NCBI GenBank assembly: GCA_045634445.1 | Contig: JAZRAG010000039.1 | Coordinates: 1 to 6,712 of the forward strand | Length of the DNA stretch: 6,712 nucleotides | Direction: 5' to 3' | Origin: Spyradenecus sp045634445 | GTDB lineage: Bacteria; Verrucomicrobiota; Kiritimatiellia; RFP12; DVOR01 | Shown here: in pieces, positions 1 through 6,027 of the stretch | Layout: each line of letters starts with the position of its first letter | Position numbering within the stretch: the stretch's first letter is position 1 | Made by a program: the position numbers and the translations under genes | The notes under the pieces: generated by a model | Told to the model about the DNA's origin: nothing | What the model saw: the letters and a program-made list of their open reading frames with translations, nothing else | Databases searched by the model: none

Positions 1-1434
1 AACCGCATCTCCATCGAAGGCCGCGTGGATATCACGATGTCCGACGACACCAAGAAGCGCTTCGAAGGTTATGGTTGGCGCGTGCTCACCTGCGATGGTC
101 ACGACTTCGTGGCGATCGACCGTGCACTTCGCAAGGCCGTCAAGTCCGAAGACAAGCCCGTCCTCGTGATTTGCAATACCACCATTGGTAAGGGTTCGCC
201 CAACAAGGCAGACTCTGCATCTTGCCACGGTGCTCCGCTCGGCGCTGAAGAACTCCGCCTCACCAAGCAGGCCCTCGGGTTCAATCCCGACGAATTTTTC
301 GTCATCCCCGAAAGCATCCAGCAGCTCTTCGCAGCACGCGCCGCTCGCATGAAGCGCGTTCGCAACGCATGGAAGCGTAAGGCTAAAGCCGCTTTCGTTG
401 CAGACGCAGCCCTCAAGGCCACTTGGGATTTGTGCATGAAGAATGCACTTCCTGAAGACCTCGATGACCACTTGCCTGAATGGGATGGCAAGCCCATCTC
501 CACCCGCGTCGCCTCTGGTAAGGTGCTCAACGCACTCGCACCCGTGGTGCCTTGGCTCGTTGGCGGTAGTGCAGACCTCGCCCCCTCCAATATGACCTAC
601 CTCAATGGTTTTGGCGATATTGCTAAGGGCGACTTCAAGGGCCGCAACTTCCGTTTCGGCGTCCGCGAACAGGGCATGGCTGCTATTATGAATGGTATCA
701 CCGTTCACGGCGGTCTCCGTGCCTTTGGCGGCACCTTCTTCGTCTTCTGCGACTACTGCCGCCCCGTGATGCGTGTGGCCGCCCTCATGGGCCTCCCCGT
801 CATCTACGTGCTCACCCACGATAGCTTCTATGTGGGCGAAGACGGTCCTACGCACGAACCGATTGAACAGCTTCCTGCAATGCGCGCAATGCCGAACATG
901 TGCATCTTGCGTCCTGCAGACGCCACCGAAACCGCAGTGGCATGGGAAATTGCCCTCAGCCGCAAGCTCGGCCCCACCGCTCTCTTACTCTCCCGCCAGA
1001 ATCTTCCTGTCATCGATCGTACGGTCTATGCCTCTGCGGATAACACCGCAAAGGGCGCCTACATCCTCTGGCAGCGCAATCCTGAAGTCCTTCCAGATGC
1101 CATCATCATCGCTTCTGGTTCTGAAGTTTCTCTCGCACTTGAAGCCGCACAGGCAGACCCGCGCAACCTCCGCGTCGTCTCCATGCCCAGCTGGGAACTC
1201 TTCGAAGCACAGAGCAAGGCCTACCGCGCACGCGTCCTTCCGCCTTCCGTGAAGAAGCGCATCGCAGTGGAAGCCGCCGCTCCCTTCGGTTGGGAACGCT
1301 ACATCGGCGATGCGGGCACCACGCTCACCATGGGTGGCTTCGGCGCCTCTGGCCCCGCAGAAAAGCTCGCTGCACACTTCGGCTTCACCGTCGCCAACTT
1401 GACGACGCTCATCAACGATTACCTTTCTAAGTAA
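1..1434 (+). CDS. tkt: Transketolase, C-terminal part (5' end outside window)
   Basis: Thiamine-diphosphate enzyme of the non-oxidative pentose phosphate pathway, moving two-carbon ketol units between sugar phosphates in the cytoplasm. The frame is open from base 1 (NRISIEGRVDIT), so the GTG at 25 is internal and the gene starts upstream; 477 codons of a protein usually about 660 long are present. The first ~90 residues end the N-terminal TPP domain, including TTIGKGSPNKA and HGAPLG. The pyrimidine-binding domain follows, with FGVREQGM holding the catalytic glutamate that contacts the thiamine ring, and HDSFYVGEDGPTHEP, the substrate-phosphate and catalytic histidine region. The C-terminal domain (SLALEAA to GFGASGPAEKL) completes it. 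The stop lies 11 bp before lysS, so the two are probably co-transcribed. The family assignment is very secure; the exact paralog is not testable here. Confidence 0.97.
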   Translation, partial: NRISIEGRVDITMSDDTKKRFEGYGWRVLTCDGHDFVAIDRALRKAVKSEDKPVLVICNTTIGKGSPNKADSASCHGAPLGAEELRLTKQALGFNPDEFFVIPESIQQLFAARAARMKRVRNAWKRKAKAAFVADAALKATWDLCMKNALPEDLDDHLPEWDGKPISTRVASGKVLNALAPVVPWLVGGSADLAPSNMTYLNGFGDIAKGDFKGRNFRFGVREQGMAAIMNGITVHGGLRAFGGTFFVFCDYCRPVMRVAALMGLPVIYVLTHDSFYVGEDGPTHEPIEQLPAMRAMPNMCILRPADATETAVAWEIALSRKLGPTALLLSRQNLPVIDRTVYASADNTAKGAYILWQRNPEVLPDAIIIASGSEVSLALEAAQADPRNLRVVSMPSWELFEAQSKAYRARVLPPSVKKRIAVEAAAPFGWERYIGDAGTTLTMGGFGASGPAEKLAAHFGFTVANLTTLINDYLSK

Positions 1435-1438
1435 GGAG
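1433..1438 (+). promoter_or_regulatory. Shine-Dalgarno site of lysS overlapping the tkt stop
   Basis: AAGGAG shares its first two bases with the tkt TAA stop codon and sits 7 nt before the lysS ATG. This fixes the lysS start at 1446 and suggests translational coupling of the two genes. Confidence 0.9.
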
Positions 1439-1445
1439 CGCAACC

Positions 1446-2897
1446 ATGGCCCAGGAGCAAACGCCCGACCAATACCGCGCGCAACGCATTGAAAATCGTC
1501 GCAAGCTTGCCGAACTCGGCTACACCCCCTACGGACAAGCCTTCCCTCGCACCGGTAATCTCGCTGAAGTGCGCGAAGGCTTCGAAGAAGGTAAAGCCGC
1601 CTCCGTCGCTGGTCGTATTATGACCAAGCGCCGTATGGGCAAGTTGATGTTCATCCACCTCAACGATGGCACTGGCGCCTTCCAGGTGTTGCTCAAGCGC
1701 GACGTGCTTGGCGAAGACACCTACAATGCCGCCAAGTTGCTTGACCTCGGTGACTTCATCGGCGTTCATGGCACCCTCTTCACGACTCAAGCTGGCGAAA
1801 AGACCGTTGAAGTCGCTGAATGGAAGCTCCTCTCCAAGGCCATTCGTCAGCCCCCGGAAAAGTGGCACGGCCTCCAAGACACCGAAGAACGCTATCGTCG
1901 TCGTTACTTGGACTTGATGTCCAATCCCGAAAGCCGCGCACGCTTTGACAAGCGTCACAAAATTATCCTCGGCATCCGCAACTACCTCACCTCTAAGGGC
2001 TTCATTGAAGTTGAAACGCCCATTATGCAGGGTCAGGCAGGCGGCGCAGCAGCCAAGCCCTTCGTGACGCACCACAATGCACTCGATCGCGACATGGTCT
2101 TGCGTATTGCACCGGAACTTTACCTCAAGCGCTTAATCGTCGGCGGTTTTGACAAGGTGTTCGAACTCGGCAAGGACTTCCGAAACGAAGGCATTGACCG
2201 CACGCACAACCCCGAGTTCACCGTTCTTGAAGTCTATGAGGCCTATGGTGACCGCACCTCGATGAAGAATATCATTGAAGGCATGCTCCCCTACCTCTGC
2301 GACACCGTCCTCGGTACCCGTCAGGTGCCCTACGGCGAAAACGGCGAAATCATCAACTTCGAACCGCCCTATCGCGAAGTCACCCAGCAAGACCTCATCA
2401 AGGAAAAGATGGGCGAAGACTGGTTTGAACTCGATTACGAAACCGCACGTGCACGCGCCGCGGTCGCAGGCCTCGAACTCGTTGATGAAATCACCGACAT
2501 GGTCACCCTCTCTCACGAAGTCTATGACAAAATGATTGAAGGTACCCTCCGTCAGCCCACCTTCGTGACGCGCATTCCTAAGCAGTATGTACCCCTCGCA
2601 AAGGCTTGCCCAGATGATCCCTCGCTCGTGGACGTCTTTGAATTCGTCGTAGCAGGTAAGGAACTCTGCCCTGGTTACACCGAACAGAACGACCCCGAAG
2701 CCCAGCGTGCCGCATTCGCAAACCAGGTGGAAGAAGACGCAGAGCCGACAGACCAGGACTTTGTGGAAGCGCTTGAGTACGGCATGCCGCCCACGGGTGG
2801 CCTCGGCCTCGGCATTGACCGCCTTGTCATGTTCATGACTGGCGCAGACTGCATCCGCGATGTCATCCTCTTCCCCCAGATGAAGTCTGAAAAGTAA
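1446..2897 (+). CDS. lysS: Lysyl-tRNA synthetase, class II
   Basis: Charges tRNA-Lys with lysine in the cytoplasm, using ATP. At 483 residues it is close to the usual ~500. Residues ~53-130 form the N-terminal anticodon-binding OB fold (VAGRIMTKRRMGKLMFIHL). The class II catalytic core follows: motif 1 around 185-195 (GFIEVETPIMQ), motif 2 around 245-262 (FRNEGIDRTHNPEFTVLE, with the ATP-binding Arg) and motif 3 around 452-466 (GLGLGIDRLVMFMTG). Between motifs 2 and 3, FVVAGKELCPGYTEQNDP replaces the E. coli-type GGREIGNGFSELND; as far as I recall, related wording occurs in some planctomycete/verrucomicrobial enzymes. The start is set by AAGGAG 7 nt upstream. It is second in an operon with tkt, and an intrinsic terminator lies 62 bp after its stop. 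Confidence 0.98.
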   Translation: MAQEQTPDQYRAQRIENRRKLAELGYTPYGQAFPRTGNLAEVREGFEEGKAASVAGRIMTKRRMGKLMFIHLNDGTGAFQVLLKRDVLGEDTYNAAKLLDLGDFIGVHGTLFTTQAGEKTVEVAEWKLLSKAIRQPPEKWHGLQDTEERYRRRYLDLMSNPESRARFDKRHKIILGIRNYLTSKGFIEVETPIMQGQAGGAAAKPFVTHHNALDRDMVLRIAPELYLKRLIVGGFDKVFELGKDFRNEGIDRTHNPEFTVLEVYEAYGDRTSMKNIIEGMLPYLCDTVLGTRQVPYGENGEIINFEPPYREVTQQDLIKEKMGEDWFELDYETARARAAVAGLELVDEITDMVTLSHEVYDKMIEGTLRQPTFVTRIPKQYVPLAKACPDDPSLVDVFEFVVAGKELCPGYTEQNDPEAQRAAFANQVEEDAEPTDQDFVEALEYGMPPTGGLGLGIDRLVMFMTGADCIRDVILFPQMKSEK

Positions 2898-2959
2898 GCG
2901 TTAAATGCTAGCTTAACGACACTCTGTTAGCCATTAAGTACTAGCAGAAAAAATCACAC

Positions 2960-2990
2960 AAAAAGACGCTTCCCGGAGCGTCTTTTTCTT
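2960..2990 (+). terminator. Intrinsic terminator after lysS
   Basis: An 11-bp perfect stem, AAAAAGACGCT paired with AGCGTCTTTTT around the loop TCCCGG, is followed by TTTTTCTT. It ends the tkt-lysS transcript. The A-rich 5' side makes it potentially bidirectional, so it could also stop minus-strand transcription leaving the island. Confidence 0.93.
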
Positions 2991-3017
2991 TTGTCACCAT
3001 AGAATGGACCTTGTAAC

Positions 3018-3188
3018 ATTGGCATTTTCAGCACTTTGTACTATTTTCTAGCCAATTGAAACGGAAAGATTCATCGCAATTGTCTTGCTTTTAATCTAAA
3101 AAACCACCCTGAAATATTCAAGATAAGTGATTGCAAATGAATCAGTTACGACACGGGAAATAGTGTGCAAAGTATCGAAGAAACGAAA
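3018..3188 (+). mobile_element. MITE-like repeat copy R1 (degraded left end)
   Basis: This is one of three related non-coding repeats in the window. Its right end, GAAGAAACGAAA at 3177-3188, with the preceding GTGCAAAGTATC, matches the terminal repeat of intact copy R2 (GAAGAAGTGAAA). The left end is aligned through TTCAGCACTTTGTACTATTTTC (3027-3048), related to TTCGGCCCTTCGTACTATTTTC in R2 and R3; the outermost nine bases are not conserved. Bases 3104-3150 are identical over 47 bp to 6326-6372 in R3 and contain a conserved hairpin (3123-3149). No target duplication is found, so the left flank has probably been lost or rearranged. The right boundary coincides with the point where the adjacent RhuM-like protein stops matching its family. 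Confidence 0.75.
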
Positions 3189-3470
3189 ATCTAAGTTATA
3201 ATACGTCTCCTCCACTACCTGCGACAACCCCTGAATTGCACCATGCTGAGTGGTATGTGCAAAATTTGCACACATGGTCTTAGAATCAATTTCACCCTCC
3301 TTAATCGCATTACGAATGTGACGTCCAATCACCATTCGATCTTTGCCAAACAGTTTAGCCATCTGCGCTTGCGAAAGCCATACGGTATCTGCCTCGATAG
3401 AGACGGGAAGTGACAAACTTCCATCTTTCGAATTAGACAACACAATTTCGTTTTTTGCTTCACTTACCAT
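3096..3470 (-). pseudogene. RhuM/virulence-protein family N-terminal fragment, truncated by R1
   Basis: RhuM-family proteins are roughly 300 or more residues, often found in accessory islands, and of poorly known function; they begin with a putative DNA-binding helix-turn-helix region. Here about 94 residues match: NEIVLSNSKDG, then DTVWLSQAQMAKLFGKD, VIGRHIRNAIKEGEID and ETYYNLD. Family members usually continue with VIISVGYRV and a long C-terminal part. This frame instead runs on as FRFFDTLHTISRVV, which is encoded by repeat R1, and stops at 3096. The start ATG at 3470 is preferred over the upstream GTG at 3512 because GAAGG lies 7-8 nt before it. The missing C-terminal half is not found to the left of R1. 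It is most likely a non-functional remnant, although a ~124-residue protein could still be made. Confidence 0.8.
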
Positions 3471-3497
3471 ATTCGTACCTTCTCTTCTTCCCACGAG

Positions 3498-3527
3498 ACT
3501 ATACGAACACATCTCTACTCACTCCAA
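3498..3527 (-). promoter_or_regulatory. Possible promoter of the RhuM-like fragment
   Basis: On the minus strand, TTGGAG (-35) and TATAGT (-10) are separated by 18 bp, upstream of the Shine-Dalgarno and the ATG at 3470. The -10 matches 5 of 6 consensus bases and the -35 matches 4 of 6. No experiment supports it. Confidence 0.4.
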
Positions 3528-3551
3528 CCTCTTTCCTTGGCCATCTTGTAA

Positions 3552-3589
3552 ATAAAATCCGCTCACTAGGGTAGCCTAGCAAGCGGATT
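3552..3589 (-). terminator. Intrinsic terminator after the BspA-like gene
   Basis: Read on the minus strand, AATCCGCT pairs with AGCGGATT and encloses a second stem, CTAGG/CCTAG, with a 4-nt loop. This gives 13 pairs with a 2x2 internal loop, followed by TTTTATTT. It begins 20 nt after the stop at 3609, as expected for the end of the BspA-like transcription unit. Confidence 0.88.
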
Positions 3590-3608
3590 GAGTTAGTTTA
3601 GCAAGCCA

Positions 3609-4301
3609 TTACTGCTTATTGGGCACCACAAACTTGTAAAACGCAGCCTTCTCATCTGCAGATACTGCCACCTTAACCGTATCAGCCTCCACCGAAGTGG
3701 CATCTTCTTCAAGTTCCACATTTTCCCATTCGCCATCCACGGCCGATGCCTTCATCACTGAAATCCCAACCGTCGCCGCACCATCCTTAACTTCAATCAC
3801 GGGTTCAGACAAAGCCATCACTTGAAGTTGGTCAGACGTAATGAGTTCGCCCGCTGCCACCTTCTGATTGATAGTTGCCGCGGTCTTTGCTGCCGACTGC
3901 TCTGCCGTCAAAAGTTTCTCTCCATCAATCTTAGCATCAATGCGAGCATCCACCTTTGCATCAAGCGTCGCATTCAGGGTTTCATTCACCAACGTTGTCA
4001 ATACAGCCTTCGGGAAGAAGTTTGCAATTAAAAGCACTTCCTCTCGTTCAGGAACGGTAAAGGTGAGCGTTTGCTCCGAACCGCCAATCCCTTCCACATC
4101 GCTACTCCATCCCAAGAAGATATAACCTTCATTCGACGTAGCCGTTATAGAAGCCGCCCCGCCTTTAACTAGTTGCTTATTACGAAATGAAAGAGTTCCA
4201 CCATTGTTCAACGTTGATACTACTTTAACGGTTGACAACTCTGTTTCTACCTTCAACGGAGTAATTAAAGCGGTAGCAAAATAGCTAAGCCATGCTTTCA
4301 C
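3609..4301 (-). CDS. C-terminal fragment ORF of the split BspA-like gene
   Basis: The original coding part runs from Ala-Trp (4295-4290) to the stop at 3609. The GTG at 4301 and the next codon come from the terminal inverted repeat of R2, so this 'start' is accidental; no good ribosome-binding site precedes it, and there is no signal peptide. In order: a short helical start (LSYFATALITP); an InlB-like/bacterial repeat, NNGGTLSFRNKQL to GYIFLGWSSDVEG; an alternating Asp-Ala segment (DAKVDARIDAKID) and helical linker; and a beta-rich end, VIEVKDGAATVGISV to FYKFVVPNKQ. This is probably a silent remnant of the interrupted gene rather than a separate gene. Confidence 0.75.
   Translation of the reverse strand: MKAWLSYFATALITPLKVETELSTVKVVSTLNNGGTLSFRNKQLVKGGAASITATSNEGYIFLGWSSDVEGIGGSEQTLTFTVPEREEVLLIANFFPKAVLTTLVNETLNATLDAKVDARIDAKIDGEKLLTAEQSAAKTAATINQKVAAGELITSDQLQVMALSEPVIEVKDGAATVGISVMKASAVDGEWENVELEEDATSVEADTVKVAVSADEKAAFYKFVVPNKQ
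4290..4295. repeat. Left target-site duplication of R2 (CCATGC)
   Basis: CCATGC directly precedes the left terminal repeat of R2 and recurs in the same orientation just after the right end (4579-4584). In the interrupted gene it encodes the duplicated Ala-Trp. Confidence 0.85.
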
Positions 4302-4578
4302 TTCTTCAATACTTTGTACTATATTTGCCCAGCCATAACTTATTCATTTACAATAACTTATCTTGAATATTTTATGGCCGGCAATTTTAAGCTTAAAATC
4401 AGTACAATTTGTACTATCCGTGCAAAATTTAAACAGTACAATTTTTGATGGGGCAAATTAATTTAAGGGAAAATTTCCGCTCGGGAAGAAATCTTAAATA
4501 GTACAATTTTTGGCCGGGGACTTTTTAGACCTGTTTAGAAAACTTTAGAAAATAGTACGAAGGGCCGAAGAAGTGAAA
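4296..4578 (-). mobile_element. Intact 283-bp MITE-like element R2
   Basis: The ends are perfect 12-bp inverted repeats: TTTCACTTCTTC at 4296-4307 and GAAGAAGTGAAA at 4567-4578. Weaker inverted similarity continues inward, to about 24 of 30 positions, around GTACTAT. CCATGC flanks it on both sides. It carries no convincing ORF, so it is non-autonomous; a transposase elsewhere in the genome would have to move it. Inside are the conserved hairpin (4335-4361) and several copies of AGTACAATTT. A 65-bp period is bounded by two identical AGTACAATTTTTG copies (4435-4447, 4500-4512). Its inner sequence matches the reverse complement of R3 over most of its length, for example 4518-4570 against 6205-6258. 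The transposase superfamily is not assigned. Confidence 0.88.
4435..4512. repeat. 13-bp direct repeats bounding a 65-bp unit inside R2
   Basis: AGTACAATTTTTG occurs at 4435-4447 and 4500-4512. Copy R3 has only one junction of this kind (around AGTACAATTT on its minus strand, 6271-6280) and lacks the intervening sequence. The subtypes therefore differ by loss or gain of one unit between direct repeats. Confidence 0.75.
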
Positions 4579-5424
4579 CCATGCATCTAAGTGTTCAGAC
4601 GGACACCTAAACGTTTTAATAGTTCCAATAGCACTGGGGCTACCGAATGCCGTACTATCCCACCCTTCAGGAGAACCTGAGACATGAAATTCGTCAAAAT
4701 CTAAAGAAACAAATGCATCAGCCGCAACAGAAGTTACCATTTCTGAAATCTTGACGGATTTTAATTTTTTACAGCCTGAAAATGCACCGTCGCCAATAGA
4801 CGTGATATTACTGGGAATTACTATTGACTGTAAACCAGAATCTGCAAAGGCACACGCAGCAATAGAGGTCATACGTTGGGGAATTGTTATGGAACTTAAA
4901 CTTGAACAATTTGAAAAAGCATATCCTGAAATTGATTTGAGTGAACTAGGAAGAGTTATTGTTGTAAGATTCTTGCATCCTCGAAAGGCCCCATAAGGAA
5001 TATCATCAAATCCCTCAGATACAACAATCGATACAACAGGGAGATTCTGACATGCAGCAGGCTGCATTCCTACAAATGTGGCACTATAGTTTGTTGTACT
5101 TGTTATAGGTATTAACGGTATTACAAGGTTATCAGGAACAACTCCATCAACGGCTGACACCAACTTATAGTCATCGTAAAGCGACTGATTAAGGACTTTT
5201 TCTCCTAAACAGCCTATTTTTACGCGTGAAGTGGTAAAATTGCTATAATAGCGCTCCTCTCTAAGACAATTCCATAACGTACCATTTTCATCACGATACG
5301 TCCATTGCGTACAGCCAGAGTCTCCATCCTTTCGAACTCGTATTGTAGGCGTTGAGTATGAAGTTACTCCGTACAAAGAACTCATCATTAACACCAGTAT
5401 TGCAATCAAAAAACATTTTTTCAT
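4525..5424 (-). CDS. N-terminal ORF of the split BspA-like gene (signal peptide and LRRs)
   Basis: The ORF has 299 codons. Residues 1-~20 (MKKCFLIAILVLMMSSLYG) have a basic start and a hydrophobic core, a clear signal peptide. Residues ~125-250 hold about five LRR_5 units of the pattern IxxxAFxxCxxLxxIxIPxxxTS, for example IPYGAFRGCKNLTTITLP and IGDGAFSGCKKLKSVKI. Residues 281-282 are Ala-Trp at the insertion point. The last 17 residues (FHFFGPSYYFLKFSKQV) are read from R2 and are not original. A shortened secreted LRR protein could still be made, without the InlB-like and C-terminal modules. The ATG at 5424 is fixed by AAAGGAG 6 nt upstream. Confidence 0.85.
   Translation of the reverse strand: MKKCFLIAILVLMMSSLYGVTSYSTPTIRVRKDGDSGCTQWTYRDENGTLWNCLREERYYSNFTTSRVKIGCLGEKVLNQSLYDDYKLVSAVDGVVPDNLVIPLIPITSTTNYSATFVGMQPAACQNLPVVSIVVSEGFDDIPYGAFRGCKNLTTITLPSSLKSISGYAFSNCSSLSSITIPQRMTSIAACAFADSGLQSIVIPSNITSIGDGAFSGCKKLKSVKISEMVTSVAADAFVSLDFDEFHVSGSPEGWDSTAFGSPSAIGTIKTFRCPSEHLDAWFHFFGPSYYFLKFSKQV
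4579..4584. repeat. Right target-site duplication of R2 (CCATGC)
   Basis: Second copy of CCATGC, immediately after the right terminal repeat of R2; on the minus strand it is GCATGG, the last original codons (Ala-Trp) of the BspA N-terminal ORF. Confidence 0.85.
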
Positions 5425-5430
5425 AGCGAA

Positions 5431-5437
5431 CTCCTTT
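5431..5437 (-). promoter_or_regulatory. Shine-Dalgarno of the BspA-like gene
   Basis: AAAGGAG on the minus strand, 6 nt before the ATG at 5424. No promoter is evident in the 48-bp gap to the upstream gene, so transcription may come from further upstream. Confidence 0.85.
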
Positions 5438-5472
5438 CAAGCAACGAAGAGACTTTTCTGTTCGTGAATTAG

Positions 5473-5905
5473 TTAGACTCCAAATAGTCCAAATACATTT
5501 TGAATATCATCAACAATCGTTACGATATCGCGTAAGCTTACATTGGTGTATGTTTTTGTCAGTCGAACATCAACGGGATATTTTGTGAATACAAATCCTG
5601 CAGGATAACTATGCGTTGGCCACCCGCTATAGATGTTTTTTTTGCGCTGAATCATGCGAGACATTGGACGTTTCTCGAAAGAAGAAAGAAACTATGAGAT
5701 CCGTATGACTATTATCATCGCAAATATCACATGCTAGAACATCTCCTACCGCAACCTTACTAGTCTTTCCATTTACCCACAAGGGTGATTTATGATTATG
5801 ATTACAGCAATAATCAACTCCTGAGATGTAACAGTCACCTGTAGCGATTTTTTGACTGTAAATCATAGAAAGCAAATGCTGAATAGCGGTTAATGTGTTT
5901 ATCAT
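5473..5905 (-). pseudogene. Unrecognised small gene with a frameshift at an A8 run
   Basis: I do not recognise this protein. The ATG at 5905 has GGAG 7 nt upstream. The first frame runs ~88 residues (MINTLTAIQHLLSMIYSQK, then GDCYISGVDYCCNHNHKS and GDVLACDICDD) and stops just after eight A (minus strand; T8 at 5636-5643). The second frame, from 5664, has no ribosome-binding site and continues through the run as KNIYSGWPTHSYPAGF to QNVFGLFGV. Dropping one A from the run merges them into a single 143-residue protein. The Cys/His grouping (CC-N-H-N-H and C-x2-C) might bind a metal, but that is only a guess. The cause may be a real mutation, phase variation, transcript slippage or a sequencing error. 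The BspA-like gene follows after 48 bp on the same strand. Confidence 0.6.
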
Positions 5906-5912
5906 GGCGGTT

Positions 5913-5916
5913 CTCC
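5913..5916 (-). promoter_or_regulatory. Shine-Dalgarno that sets the start of the frameshifted gene
   Basis: GGAG (minus strand) lies 7 nt before the ATG at 5905. It decides against the upstream in-frame GTG at 6028, whose reading frame would run through the terminator hairpin. Confidence 0.65.
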
Positions 5917-5939
5917 GACCTGTTGCCTCACAACACCCA

Positions 5940-6027
5940 AAGGAGGAAACAGGCAAAAGAAAAACCTCCTTCAGTGTTTCGAAAGAGGTTGTAGGAGACC
6001 CGTGAAGAGACACTGAAGGAGGAAACA
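5940..6027. repeat. Two 12-bp direct repeats flanking the attenuator
   Basis: AAGGAGGAAACA occurs at 5940-5951 and 6016-6027. In the minus-strand transcript both copies read UGUUUCCUCCUU, and either can pair with the AAGGAGG arm between them (5965-5971), giving two competing helices. Confidence 0.8.
5955..6022 (-). terminator. Intrinsic terminator in the leader, likely an attenuator
   Basis: On the minus strand CCTCCTTCAGTGT (6022-6010) pairs perfectly over 13 bp with ACACTGAAGGAGG (5977-5965) across a 32-nt loop, and TTTTTCTTTT follows directly (5964-5955). The loop is longer than usual for a simple terminator. It lies between a promoter (6148-6177) and the gene starting at 5905, which is the attenuator position. 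Confidence 0.8.

Larger units (their letters stand above)
3609..5424 (-). pseudogene. BspA-type leucine-rich-repeat secreted protein gene, interrupted by repeat R2
   Basis: Reading from 5424, the frame encodes a signal peptide, leucine-rich repeats of the BspA/LRR_5 type and Ala-Trp at 4584-4579; it then enters the inserted repeat R2 and stops 17 codons later at 4525. The same Ala-Trp codons (GCATGG) recur at 4295-4290, directly before the C-terminal part. Removing 289 bp (R2 plus one copy of the 6-bp duplication) joins the halves in frame: 1527 bp, 508 residues, ending at 3609. The restored junction reads SEHLDAW-LSYFATAL. The rebuilt order is signal peptide, ~5 LRR units, InlB-like repeat, helical linker and a C-terminal beta-rich module ending AAFYKFVVPNKQ. 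A cell-surface or secreted role is inferred from the signal peptide and family; the ligand is unknown. Upstream is AAAGGAG; downstream is an intrinsic terminator. Confidence 0.88.

Noticed and set aside
99..590. Open frame of 163 codons on the minus strand opposite tkt
   Set aside because: It lies fully antisense to a clear transketolase; its low-complexity Ser/Ala/Arg composition is typical of a shadow frame.
1419..2075. Open frame of 218 codons on the minus strand opposite lysS
   Set aside because: Antisense to lysS, no family resemblance; explained by lysS codon bias. The same applies to 985-1443 and 2133-2516.
2899..2918. CGTTAA/TTAACG inverted repeat just after lysS
   Set aside because: A 6-bp AT-rich stem with no T-tract; the real terminator is the 11-bp stem at 2960.
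5636..5643. Programmed -1 frameshift at the A8 run, as in IS3-type elements
   Set aside because: A -1 shift leads to a frame reading TSIAGG, not the second ORF; +1 or -2 is needed, and no transposase motif is present.
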